NCBI GenBank assembly: GCA_964035795.1
Contig: OZ038320.1
Coordinates: 2,784,896 to 2,848,895, forward strand
Reading direction: 5' to 3'
Source: Pterobdella sp. o SKG-2022
Lineage: Eukaryota > Annelida > Clitellata > Hirudinida > Piscicolidae
DNA: 64,000 bases
Part shown: piece after piece, positions 1-12,367 of the stretch
Layout of the letters: each line of letters begins with the position of its first letter
Numbering within the stretch: the first letter of the stretch is position 1
The notes under the pieces: model-generated
Told to the model about the DNA's origin: nothing
Seen by the model: only the letters and a program-made list of their open reading frames with translations
Databases searched by the model: none
Position numbers and translations under genes: made by a program

Positions 1-3000
1 GTGGTGTGTATCGATTTTTGATGATGGAAACAAAAATAATACAACCAAAAAGCGCCCATTAAAACTAACTTTTAATTACATATTCACTCTCCTACTCACC
101 CAAAGATCCAACTCATGCAAACCCGCACCCACATAACCATCCATTAGCCCTCACACACCTACCCATCCCTCCATAAACTCCAACCCCACCTTATAGTCAT
201 CGACCATCCAGGCAGGCAGGTTGATCTTATGGATCAGCAACAACACACAAACCCTCTTGTGGCAGTCACTCACCACCTTGTGCACGGGTTCATACTCGTT
301 CAAGAGTTCCTTCAACAACTCAAATGATTTGTCTGCCATGGAGCTGTGGAGGGAAGTGATGGGGGCGATGATGGTGGTGGATGTGATAATGGTGATGTGG
401 ATGGTTAAGATGATGAAAATGATAGTAAGATTTATCCAAATAAATTTTATGATCGAAAGAAATGGAAAGTAGAAAACTTAAGACGATACATATAGAAAAC
501 AAAAAAAGTAAAATTTGAAGATAGAATCCCTCAAATAAAGACATACACACACGTATTTAACCACATACAGATGTTGGTTGCTGACTGAGTCAATGACATC
601 ATTAACTTTGAGCCAATCAGCGTTGATGCGTTGATGAGAGTCGTTGGTCAATGAGATGCACCTGATGAATGATGGAGGATGGGGTTGAAGAGAGTGGTGA
701 GTGGAGTTTAGATGGTTTAATAGAATAATTGAAATGTGAAGATCTGGAATGATACCAATGAATCATGCCCGATGGGTCAACCACCATCAGGCCCCAGAAG
801 CTACAATCCCCTCCCCCATCTTCTCAACACTACCCACCGCATGGTAAGAGCTTCAAACACAGACACAAAAGAGAGGGACATAAAACGACACAACTTGAGA
901 GCTCGTCTGAAATGTCCATGCTTGTTCAATAATGTCACAACCTCTGTACCTGAAGTCGGAGTGTTCTGTAGAGGGAGAGGTGATTAGATAGATAGATGGA
1001 AAAATAGATAGATAGATAGGTAGGTAGATAGATAGATAGATAGACGGATAGATACTACACAACCCCAACCCAAACACATCTCCACTAGTATACCTCAACC
1101 ATCTCACCACCACCACCACCTTAAGATGAGCATCTGCAAGGTTGAGCATCGAAGATGCCATAAACAACATTGCTCTCAACTGGTCCATGTCCACCACTCC
1201 CCCATACCCCGTCTGTAGAGGGAATGGTTGCTCATGATGATTTTTGTTTATTGCAAAAAGTTTCATACTTTGTATAAATAATAATGAGTGATTGGTAATA
1301 CTTGACTATTGTAATAGTTATGAAGTTCATAATGGTTGATGCAACAATGTTACCTACCTTTTTATGTGTGTTGGGACTGGGCTTCACTACCCAGGCAAAT
1401 CTGTGATTTCAATAATAATAAAATTACTATTATTAATAGTAATAGAAATACCATATCACAGCCAACCACACCACACGCCCATCTAACCAACACTACACCT
1501 CCGACACCGCACAACCATCACTAACTGTGGCTGCACCAAACACAAGCAGTTGAGAGCCACCCTGTAAGCCTCTACCACTCCCTGCAAACTGCCATCTCTG
1601 CTTGACAATCTCCATCCTAACTCGAACATGACATCAGCTCCTTTGAGGCGTTGTATGATGTGGTGTGGCTGGTTCAATGATGATGGGCGTGGTGTAATTT
1701 TCTGATGGTGATGAGAAGTGATTTTTTGGTGAAATTTTATCATATTTAAATCATTGTAATATAAAATTACCTGAAGATGATATAGAAAGGTATTGACGAA
1801 CTTTGTTTTAATTAGTGTGTTAGTTAATCACCATTATTTTTCAAACTTTCATGAAACCTATAATAACAACCCAAACTCCACCCACCCATCCGATAGTTCT
1901 TCCTGCTGACATTCAGTGAGTAGAGCAGCTGATACAGGCGATGGTTTGGTGGCTCACTGCATCGAGCTTGCACCTCAAGAAACTTCTCAGCCTGTGTTGC
2001 ATGGATGTGTGAGTTGGGGAGGTGGTTGTAAGTGGAAACCAATACAGAAACGAAACGAAAAAGGGTTGATGAAAACAAAGAAAAATTTTAAAAAAACACA
2101 TAAAAACGTCATTACCATTTTCATTATCATTCATCGTTTTTTTCCTCATTTTTATGAGATAAAATATATTAAAAAAAAAGATAAAAAATTAAAAAAAAAA
2201 ACAACAAAAACGACTAAACACATAAACAAAACATCGAAACAACACCACATAATCAAAAGCAGCCCACCTCCGTCTGAAGGAAGTTGAACGAGAGGCGGGA
2301 AATAACGTCAAACTGCTTTTTATCACACAACACTATCAACAGCTGCTTCAAGCAGTCAATCCTCCTGTCACGTGGGTCATTATGGTGATAAATTTTGAGT
2401 CATTGTATGTTTGAGGATGCTTTGAACTGTATCGATACATCTATACTAATAACTTGGGTATAAAAATCAAATGGTTGGAATTAACTCATTATTATCATTA
2501 TCGTCATCTACATCAACATCATCATAATCATCAACCCCACCACCACCATATACATATATACATTGATACAAAAAACAAATGATCTAAGCAAACAACATTG
2601 AAGGTTTAGGGGTATGTAGGATGGCGTCAAGGGCATGAGAATAGTTGCCCATCAGTAACTCATGTCGGAAAATCTTCACCCACATTGTCAACTGTGGGAC
2701 AGTTAACCATTTATGTATTTGTCTATTTATCTATGATTTATCCATCCATCTATCTATTTATCTAGCTATGATATATCTATCTAGCTATCTATCTATCTAT
2801 TCATCGAACACACAACATCAAACACACAGTGGTATCAGGCAGAAGAACCAATGGCAGGCACTTGAGGGCGTGGTTAGCCAATGAGACAACACGAGAGTGC
2901 TGGTCGAATGATTCAAACAGCTTGATCAGCTGTGGGTGTGTGATAATAATAATTATTTTTGTAAATGCAGTAATATTTTTTCAAATGTAAAAATTATAAT

Positions 3001-6000
3001 TTTTTATTCTTACTAAGAATTCATTGTTTCTAAGCAATTACTATCCAAGTAAATTGATATAAATAACTATAAAAAAGTCATACAAGTAGAAGAAAATTTT
3101 CTTCAATCTGATTGGCTGAAGCCTGCTGTACCAAACTCATAAGCACCTCCTCCTCACCAACAAACATCACTACCTTCTCCAGTCTAGACTCCGCCTCCTC
3201 ATACTCTCTGGCCACAGTGATAAAAATAATAAAAGTGAAATATTCTACAAGTAATAATAAAAACAATTTCTTTTTAATATATAAAAACAAATTTAAATGC
3301 AATATAAAAAATAAAACAATAATATTGCTAATGAAAAATGTAATACAACCAAGTTACAATCCAAAATGAGCTAATAATAACCCACCTATCAGCAAAGAGG
3401 GACAGGGCGAGGAGGAAATTGAGGGTTCCAAGGCATGTGTGGTGGTTGAAAAGCAGATGATGGAGGTAGGTCTGTAATGATGACTGTTGACAGTGGCTTA
3501 ATAGCACTATGGAGAAAGAGTGGTGGTTCAGTTCAGCTAACCTGGAGTGGAGTGGTTGTGGTAGCAGTGGTGTTGATGGTGGTGGTAGTAACACTACTGG
3601 TGTTGATGGAGACTTTCATGTTTTTTTTTGGGGCTGGAGTGGTGGCATGTGGTGTGGCGATGTGTCGTTTTGTATTGTAGTGAAGTGCTGTATTATAATT
3701 TAGTTAGGTCTGGTATTATAATATGTTGTATTGACTTATTGTATTATATTGATTTATTTTTCTATATTGATGATTTGAAAACTTAAAAAATATTAAAAAA
3801 CATAAACAAAATAAAATCAATAAAACACCCAAACACCAAACTCATACATGCAGTATTGCAGGTGGGTGATGACGGCAAACAGCAAGTCAGTCCATATGGT
3901 GACTCTTGTATCCAGCCTCTTCTTTATCTTTTCCAGACCATGGTTCGCCACGTATAACTCAAGCAACGTCATTCCACCTAAAAAAGAGGTGGGAGTGTTG
4001 ATGTTGGTGGAGTGATGAAGCACAGTTTAGTGGATGTTGGTGGTGATGGGGTGTTTTCAAATGGTGGAGATTCAAGATAATTTACAATGCATATCATTTA
4101 TTATAATGAAACTCGCACACAATAACACAGGTTTATTGACACTAATACATATTATAACTTAGTTTTAAATTGGTGTTAAATCTCTTTGGACTATACATAT
4201 CTTTCCACAATAACAACATTATCTAATGGTTTTACATTCACAAAACCCACAAACCTAGTATGGCGCTCTGGTTGTATCCGCCAAACACACCGCCAATCGT
4301 AGTCAATATCTTTCTTGTTTCTTCCCTGGGATAAAAAGTAACAAACGGCTTCTTTAAATTGAATCTAAACACAAAATAAACCACTACACACAGACACAAC
4401 GAACCAGCAAAATAAACCTCAACAAACAGAAACGCAAAAAACAACCAACCAGCAATCTACAGAGGCTTCTTGCACCAAGGTACTTGCCGCCCATACAATA
4501 CAGTTGTGTGTGCTCAATAGATGTCTCAGATTGTGTATCATTAAGTTCTCTTCTATGTCTCCCTGTATGGATGTGTTAATGTTGTTGTTGGTCCTTTTGT
4601 TTTTGTTAAAGTTTCATATTAATTTAAAACACCACTCACTACACCACACCGAACTATCTCCCCCCACATCCACCCACCCATTACTACCCACTATCTCCCA
4701 CACAACACCCACCACCACTCACAGTATAGTATAGTTTGTGGTAGTGAACAAGGGTAATGAGAGGATAAATAAGCTGGCATATGGTTTGTGATGACTGTTT
4801 CATTGATGTTGATATTATGTTGATGCTTTTGCTTGTGCTCAATAATAAGTCTGTCATGGTGGTGGGTGGGTGTGGGATGAGGAGGATAAAATGTACGTGT
4901 TAGGAGAGGCAGATGGGGTGTTTGTTATATGTTTGGGTGAAGCGTAATATATGGTGATGGGTGTAGTGATAAGTTTGAGATTGGGGTCGTAATTTATGCA
5001 GTGATAATGTTCAAAACAAACATAGATAAAATTTAAAAAATCGATAAAGATGCGTATCAAGGAATTATTAGGACTCATTGTTAACTTTGATTATGTCTAA
5101 AGACGAAAATTAATTATTTATATATATGTCCAAATTTATTTGTGGATAACTGAACAAACCAATACGATCAGCTGCAGCATCATCATTATCATCATCAACT
5201 TCATCGATTCGATGGTGGTAGTGTGAGGGCATGAGGTGGGCAGTCAAAAGGTCTATGATGAGGTTGATGCAAGACCCGAATGAGTCACCCATTTCCTGTA
5301 ACATTCTTTCTAATGATTCACCTTCTCTGTTTGTGCTGGGCGGGTATTTATGGGTATTGATTTTAAAGTGTTAGAAACTATTGGTATTTCCATTTGAATT
5401 AAGCTAGTAGACAATGATATGGCTAACAACCAACACCACCATCATCATTATCGCAGCACAAAAAATTATATCAACACCCCACCACCAACAGCTGTGACTG
5501 GAAAATCTGATTGGCTAGTTGAAGGGCAATGACTTCAGTGTCGTTAACGAGGCTCTGCCATCGGTTGATGCCTCTACTTAACTCATCATCGTCCACCACG
5601 TGATCCAACACCACGTTTACACAAGCACATAACTTGCGCAGATCTTTTAGCTGGCCTTTTGCTGTGGTGTTATTGTTTGCTGTGGTTGGTTTTTATGATT
5701 TTTGTTAGGTGAATTTTGTTGAAAGATCTTTTTGGGTGATTTTTTTTGAAAAATTATTCCTTATACATTTATGCAGTTTTGAACATTTTTTGATACTAAC
5801 ATGTGATAACGGAAACAGAGCACACAAACACTAACAAAAATTGACGTCAGGGAAGATATCCTTCAACTCGTCGATGAGGATGTAAGGAAGGGAAGATAAA
5901 TCCTCGAGCACCCCACAAGGTCGCAATGTTGAGAAAAACTTGTCTTTGCTTACTACCAACATGCCACTTCTAGGGTCGTATGTGATGCTGTGTGCCTTCT

Positions 6001-9000
6001 GGTGGCGTTGCTGTGTGTTGGGTGAGTGACGTTGTGTGGTCTGGTGGTGAAATGGATATGGTGGTTGGGTGATGTGTTTTAGTTGACTGGGTGTTGTAGT
6101 GTAGTTTGATGATATTATTGGGTGACTATTACACTCCATCCCCATGATACCACCTCATGGACATGGCAGCAGTTCTTGAAGAGAAGACTCCAGTGTTGTT
6201 GCTTGAGTTGAAGTACTTCATTCTCACCCAGCTCACACTCCTCTTCAGACATCGAGAAATGTACCTTTGTATAGTGTGGTCCTTATTTATATATCTAGTT
6301 GTGTATCTATTTATCTATATGCTTATCTATTTGTTTATCTATCTATCTATCTATCTACCTACCTATTTATATGTATATACTCTTCCACCAACCTCAAAGT
6401 CTACCGCTTGTACCATCCTTTCCCTCAATTGAGCTCTGTTAAGTTTTTGCAGTTGTTGCAATGTTGAGTGGTTTTCTATGTGTGTTGAAGTGCCTTTCAA
6501 GTACATCTGTGCGTGAATGCATATTGTTGAGATGTTGTATAAAGATGATGGAGTAGTTTAGAGGTGTGGTGTTGAGTTACAATGTTGTGTTAGACTGTCT
6601 TGTGTTGTTGAAATGAGTTTTTACGTGTTTTTCAGTGTTGTGTTAGTGCGCAGTTTTTGTGTTGTATTCTCTGTATTTGATGTGTTTAATTTATGCCAAT
6701 CATATTATTTTTTAAATGTTATATTGTTCTAAACATTATACTTAAACTTCACAGAAAATGATTTCAGCTTAATAAGCTTACTTAAACATTCTAATTCAAC
6801 TCATAGCAATCAATCAAATCCTTTTTATAGCCCATTTTCCTTTACCAGGGGTTGGGCATTCAGAACCAAGTAATTAATGTTTTTTTTGGGAAATTAGGCA
6901 TACCCAATACGAAAAAAATTAACTACAACACCAACCACTAAAGCCTTAGCCAAGGTATAGTTATCAAAAGTATCAGGGACAAGGATAGCATTGATATATA
7001 TCATAGAGATATTATGTTCGTGTGGGTTATCGGATAAGGATGGATAGATGCATGGGTTGATGGATGGCTCTCGTGGTGGTTTGCAATTTGTCACCACATC
7101 TTGCCAGTCTAATTTGTGGCTTATGCCTCTGTTTGGTGGTGAAGGATGGGTGAAGGTGATGGTTTTTATTGGTGAAAGATTAGGGTGGTGGAAATTTGGA
7201 GAGCAAATGATTATGGTGGTTTCAGTTATGAATGATTATGATGGATGGTCATGGTTTGTTCTAATAGGTATCAATACAGTCATTATTTAAACCACAATCA
7301 AACATGGACACCCAGTCATCAAGCACCACCCACCCTTGCAGCATCTTATATTTAATAATTGGTGCATCATCCTTCGGTTCAAACAGCACCCACACAATCT
7401 TCTCATCAAAAGAGTAGTCTATCAGCCTATCCTGTGGTTGAACGAAATTACTTTCTAGTCAACATGAGCGCAAAAGTCCGCGCTACAAGATGATGATGAT
7501 ACATATATAATTTAAATAAACATTAATTAGATAAAAACGGTTTTATATCTTTGTTAAAAAAAAGTTTGCAACATTTTTAAAGTAAATACAACACAACTTT
7601 GGCTAACCACAGTATTGATTTGTAGCATGCACGTGTGTTTAAGAGCGTAGGGATGTGATGTCAACACAAACTGGTGTAACTGATGGGTGCAGGCAGGTGG
7701 AGTGAATGCATTAATACTTACATGGTTGTTGATGTCGTCGTGATGTAACGTTAGTTAAATCAGCATCATCATTATATTTTTGATCATTACTACCATCATC
7801 ACCACCACCATTATTTTTCACCACAATAATATAATATTCGCACTGTCAACAACTATTATTTCAACCCATTATATAACCATAACCAACATCATCATCACAC
7901 CACACTCACTTGAGGCATAGAAGAGATATTAAGGAAGACACCCACATAAACATCATCATCATCATCAGTAGTGTGTATCTTTACTATGTTCTCTACACCA
8001 GCTGTGTGTGTGTGTGTGTGTGTGTTAATTAACTGATAAAAACAATAAAATATCTGCATTTCTAATATCATTAAGCTGAAGACAACAAGTTTGTTGAAAC
8101 ATAACGTCGTTCTCAGATTTAATATAATGATTTATTATATAAAATTATTATCTAATATATACAATTATTATTCATTAATAATAATAACACTTGATAATGT
8201 AAGATACTCTTACGAATTAAGTTTCTCAATAAACCATAGTGTTTGTTTCTATTATATTATTCAATGCATAGTTTAAACAGCGCTATATACCGCCCTTATT
8301 ATGGAACGTTATTATAATGTTGAAAAAAAAACCATACAAGATCAAACAACATCACCTTGAGAGCTGGCCATCTTGTGGTCGATCTTCAAGAGACTTATGA
8401 GGTCCACATTCAGTAATAACTCACATGTCTGTGTCATTTGGATGGTTATGATGATGATTATGATAGTGATGATGATGATTTGGACAACTCTTAACACTAA
8501 AACACATAAACTAACCTACAACTAAAAAACAAACATACAAAAACACCAAAAAAAACAAATTTAACAACATCAAAAACGCCCCACAAACACACACCGAAGC
8601 ACTCCAGATCTTGATATGGTAATTAGAGGTGACAGTGATGATGATAGTTCTGCCTGGTGCTTCTTCATGCAGGCACATACACACACAACCATCCTCAGGC
8701 CATGTCTTGCTTTCTTTGCTGCCATTGGGTGGATGTGGTGTAGTGGTTTGCATTGGAAGCAACATTGAATGTGCTGTTACCTTTTTTAAAAAATGGTATG
8801 CTCATAAAGTATTTTTTGACATGATACCTACTTGTTTAAATATTAGTGATATTATGCTAGCATGGGAACAGAAGTAAATGATGATTTTGGTTTAAACAAT
8901 CATCCAAAACCAATCCTTAACAGTTTTCTGCATAAAAAAGATGTCAAATATTTAGTGAAACGACCATCCCAACATCAAATAAGATGCAATGCATCCCCGT

Positions 9001-11133
9001 TACAACCCTCGTTCAACTTTTCTGATATAACTGACTATAATTAGCATTTCAATGACAATCAATAACCCTAACACAGCCACCACCACCAACCCTGACACAG
9101 CCACTACCCACTCCATCACAACCCTTCATTAATGACCTACTACCCCTCCCCCCAATACCAACCTCACAACAGTAGTAACAATCCCCTCTATGAACCTCGA
9201 CACCATCCCTGTCTGGTTCAACTCTCTCCATGTAACCCCTTCGTCTGAGATGAAGTGATGAAGAATACAAATATTCATGATAATGACAAAAATTTCAATT
9301 CTAAGCATAAATAAAACTAATATAGACCCGAAAACCTTGAAAGATAATCTAGTTAACGTAAAATAGCCGGAAATCAATATAATAGAAACAAACACTAAGG
9401 TTTATTGAGAAACTTAATACACGTAAGAGTAGTGTCACACACTAGATAATGTAAGATACTCTTACAAAAAGCTTTGTGTATTAAGTTTCTCAATAAACCT
9501 TAGTGTTTGTTTCTATTATAATAATCTAGTTACTTTTGCATCCTTTTTGATCAAGAAAAACAACTCACACACTCCTACCTTCCACCACATACACAAAAAC
9601 ACATACAAACATACACAAATACACACACACAAAGACAAACAAACCACTAGAAGGCAGATAGAAAATGATGATGGAAGGCTTGGATGTGGTGTAAGTGAAG
9701 ATGGATGACTCATCGGATAGATGGATGGAAGAGGCACTAGTAAAGGAGTTTGGATTAGGGGTTGATGTGAAGAGGTGGTAGTCAGAGGGAGCGAGGCATG
9801 ATGCGAGGTTGTGGATGGTGGAGAAGATGGAAAGAATGCTTGATGTGTTGGTGGAGTAGGCAAGATTCTGTGGGAGTGTTGTTGTGTGTAACTGTAGCTC
9901 TGAGCATCTCAGTGTCTCTTATATGTAACTTATGCATAAAAATTAATTCAATTATTTTGAATTAATTATGCATTAAAAAAGTATGTAACATATTATTTTA
10001 AGAACTTTTTTGTATAGTTTAGAGTGCTTGTCAAAGGTTAAATTCAGGGAAAAAACAATAAAAAACTAAGCTTTGACGCTCAAAAAATGTTTGGTTTATT
10101 GGTAGCAATATTGCAAACCTTCAATAGAGAAGAAGGATGTGGAAAAGTGAACTTGAAGAATCCAGTGTTGGTAGAGATGAGGAGTATGGTGTGATGAGTT
10201 GTCTCATGGAAAGAAGGTGTTGTGGTGATGGATGCATCATGGAATGTTATCTTCAGCTTGGGCTCGCTCAAATTTAGGTCATATGATGTGTCTGTCAGTT
10301 CTATGTTTGATGTACCCAAGGACCTGAGTTATTGGGTTTTATGTGTGTCTATTTCTTGAATGTTTTCATAATTCAGTTAATGTATTTGGCATTAATATTA
10401 AAAACTTTAATATGAAGTTCCAAAAACTATTAATATTGATTTAAACTATGGAATATAGGGGTGTGTAAGATTTAAAGTTCAAAATCAAAAACACAAAAAA
10501 AACTCAAAACTGAGAAAATATTACACAAAATAAGATAATTTAACACACTGATAAAAAGGTTAATTAGAAAATTAATACCTAGTGAATAAAGATATAGCTG
10601 TTGAAATTTTGCTATTTCAATATTTAAAAAACAAGATAACAAACCAGTAAATGAATCGATTTCTGGAAGGAGATTGAGGCACGTTGTTATGTTTGAACGC
10701 ATACACTCCTCCCATGAAAGAAGGCTTCAAGTATTTTGAAACATTGGTATTTCCTGAAAGTAGAAAACGACGAAAATGTTTTTCATTTAATGAATAATTA
10801 ATGAACTAAACTATGAGTTATTTTAAGTTTTAAATATATGCTTGAAACACTTTCAAGATATTATTTTTAAAAATTTTTTTCGAAATTTCAAAATTCTTTT
10901 AATTAAAAAAACTAATTTTTGAAAAATGAATTAAACTGTTAATTCATGGGTTTTTAATTATTATCTGAAAGGTTTTAATCCCTTGTACCTTGTTGACTAA
11001 TTCAAATTAATTTCTAAATAAAGTAACCTGCTTTTATGATAATTTCCTTAAAAAACGTTTCATCTTCATAACAATTAACAGAACAATTTGCTATCTCTTG
11101 AAAGCCATTGAAACAGCACCGCTCTACATCCAT
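1..11133 (-). CDS. NUP160: NUP160, nuclear pore Y-complex scaffold nucleoporin (C-terminal end off window)
   Basis: Scaffold nucleoporin of the outer-ring Y-complex. Thirty exons, high to low: 11133-11028, 10753-10645, 10323-10119, 9867-9645, 9244-9163, 8718-8595, 8428-8356, 8001-7910, 7431-7293, 7069-6932, 6475-6393, 6240-6154, 5995-5836, 5661-5486, 5295-5160, 4850-4723, 4524-4484 (tentative), 4364-4255, 3977-3848, 3541-3386, 3207-3084, 2929-2828, 2691-2594, 2364-2268, 1991-1886, 1640-1522, 1212-1120, 965-838, 661-569, 343-190. They give 1204 codons in continuous frame. The order matches animal NUP160: propeller motifs SRNRFIYW, ILLISTNTGFF and FPHPS, then helical-domain motifs RIDCLKQLLIVLCDKK, LYQLLYSLNVSRKNYR and VALNCLCLVQPQ, then LPAWMVDDYK. 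Vertebrate NUP160 is about 1430 residues, so roughly 130-230 C-terminal residues lie beyond position 1. The start is the first ATG of exon 1. Identity is sure; a few borders (exons 5/6, 10/11, 17, 22, 23) rest on phase and alignment only. Confidence 0.93.
985..1055. repeat. GATA tetranucleotide microsatellite
   Basis: Imperfect (GATA)n tract in the NUP160 intron between exons 27 and 28. Similar TCTA/GATA tracts lie at about 2716-2800 and 6295-6380 in other introns of the gene. Confidence 0.9.
2716..2805. repeat. TCTA/TTTA-rich tetranucleotide repeat
   Basis: Degenerate (TCTA)n tract in the NUP160 intron between exons 22 and 23. Confidence 0.8.
6290..6375. repeat. TCTA/TTTA-rich tetranucleotide repeat
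   Basis: Degenerate (TCTA)n tract in the NUP160 intron between exons 11 and 12. It is the source of spurious Tyr/Ile-rich reading frames on the plus strand. Confidence 0.8.
8175..8254 (+). mobile_element. 5'-truncated copy of hairpin repeat family
   Basis: Positions about 8188-8254 match the right half of the complete copies at 9356-9520 and 13565-13740, including the shared block AATGTAAGATACTCTTAC and the right arm ending TTCTATTATA. The left arm is missing. TATTATTCA flanks it on both sides (8166-8174 and 8255-8263), a candidate 9-bp target duplication. It lies in the NUP160 intron between exons 7 and 8. Confidence 0.6.
9356..9520 (+). mobile_element. Hairpin repeat family, complete copy with 12-bp direct repeats
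   Basis: About 45-bp near-perfect inverted arms (9378-9422 and 9476-9520; the right arm begins GTGTATTAAGTTTCTCAATA) enclose a loop that itself holds the inverted pair GTAAGAGTA/TACTCTTAC. A 22-base non-palindromic head (9356-9377, starting ACGTAAAATAGCCGG) is shared with the second copy. The insert is bracketed by identical 12-mers ATAATCTAGTTA at 9344-9355 and 9521-9532. No open frame. It lies in the NUP160 intron between exons 4 and 5. Confidence 0.75.
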
Positions 11134-11851
11134 TTTTTTTTTAATTATTGCGCTCAAAACATAGACAAAACAGACATAGAAGTGTAAATAACTTTAAACT
11201 TATGAATTAAATTAGTGCTAAAGTTTTTTGAAGTTTTAATGTTTTCATTCATTTTCTAAAACTTTTTTAATTTTAACTTTGTCGTCTGCTTTTTGTACAT
11301 TGTAATTACACTTTTTCAGCTACCTGGTTGTGTATAAAATGTGGTTGCTGAACATATGAATAACTTTTTATAAATTTATTTTTAGGCTAATTTTTGACCA
11401 AGAAAGTGGGGAATATTATGGCGTGTAGGGTAAAGTTTAACTAGTATGTTATATAACTTGACATGAACTTTGAAAAATATTTACTGTAAATTTAAAGCAT
11501 TTGAGCTGGGTTGAGACTTTATTTCGAAATTTTTATAACAAATTATATATATAATAAAGTTTTTGTAATATTCTATATAAAAACATTTCATTTTTTTCGA
11601 TTTTGAATGCTACTTCGAGGGAAGCAATAAGGTGAATGCATCATGCTGTTTTCATCAAACCACCAGATAGTTTGCCTTTTTTTCTCATTCGGGCTAAAGA
11701 CCGGCAAGGGCGGTGTTACCAGGCATATCCTGGTAAAAAGATTAATGCAGCCGATGAGATCTGCCAAAACTGATAAAATTGATGAAAAATTTGGTTCGTA
11801 CGAGAAAGGTTTTGGTGAGCAAATCCAACGTACAGTGGAAATAAGCTCAAG
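11134..11851. other. Intergenic stretch upstream of NUP160
   Basis: AT-rich sequence between the NUP160 start and the end of the 171-residue gene. I see no supported coding exon. It presumably holds the NUP160 promoter, but no recognisable element stands out. Confidence 0.5.
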
Positions 11852-12367
11852 TCAGAAGTTAACGTCGCCTTCTTTCATCTTGGGATTTATTTTGGCGTTG
11901 AGAGCTTCGTTTGCCACATATGACTCGTCCCAGTATTTCTCCATTTTTCTCTTGTATTCAGCCAGCATAAATTTCAATTTTTCTTGATTCTTTTTTCCAA
12001 CGTGATTGCTTTCAAGTATCAGCTTGTCAAGATCCTTTATTATTTTATCATACTGCCACGTGTTGTTTATCTGTTCGTAAAACAATGCAAACTGACTTTC
12101 AACTGCAATTTTCTTTACTGGGGAAGCGTGTTTCTTGCCTGATTTTAGGAACTTTTTGGCTGCTTCAGTAGTGCCAATTTTGGGTAGGGTTTTTTTGGTA
12201 TACAGGATGGATATTTTTTCTACAGAAGAGAAAGTGAGGTTAACTATTGAAATAGGGTAACGAATCTTTTTGGCTCCACGTGGCTTTCTAGATGCATTAA
12301 CTATTTTCTTTTGGGAATCTTCGTTTGGGGTGATGGAAGGTAGAATGGTTTTGTTGTCTTTCGACAT
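11852..12367 (-). CDS. Unrecognised 171-residue basic protein, intronless
   Basis: I do not recognise this protein. It is one uninterrupted frame from ATG (MSKDNKT) to TGA. The composition looks coding: charged, low in Phe/Cys, unlike the Phe/Ile-rich noise frames around it. The N-terminal third is Lys/Arg-rich and probably disordered (SRKPRGAKKIRYP). The C-terminal half from about residue 85 looks helical, with charged heptad-like stretches such as KDLDKLILESNHVGKKNQEK and AEYKRKMEKYWDESY, ending MKEGDVNF. No signal peptide or membrane segment. An in-frame TTG two codons upstream is an unlikely start. It could be a small cytosolic or nuclear coiled-coil protein. An extra upstream exon cannot be excluded. 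Confidence 0.6.
   Translation of the reverse strand: MSKDNKTILPSITPNEDSQKKIVNASRKPRGAKKIRYPISIVNLTFSSVEKISILYTKKTLPKIGTTEAAKKFLKSGKKHASPVKKIAVESQFALFYEQINNTWQYDKIIKDLDKLILESNHVGKKNQEKLKFMLAEYKRKMEKYWDESYVANEALNAKINPKMKEGDVNF

Noticed and set aside
9356..9520. Self-cleaving hammerhead ribozyme in the hairpin element
   Set aside because: No CTGATGA/GAAA core found on reading either strand.
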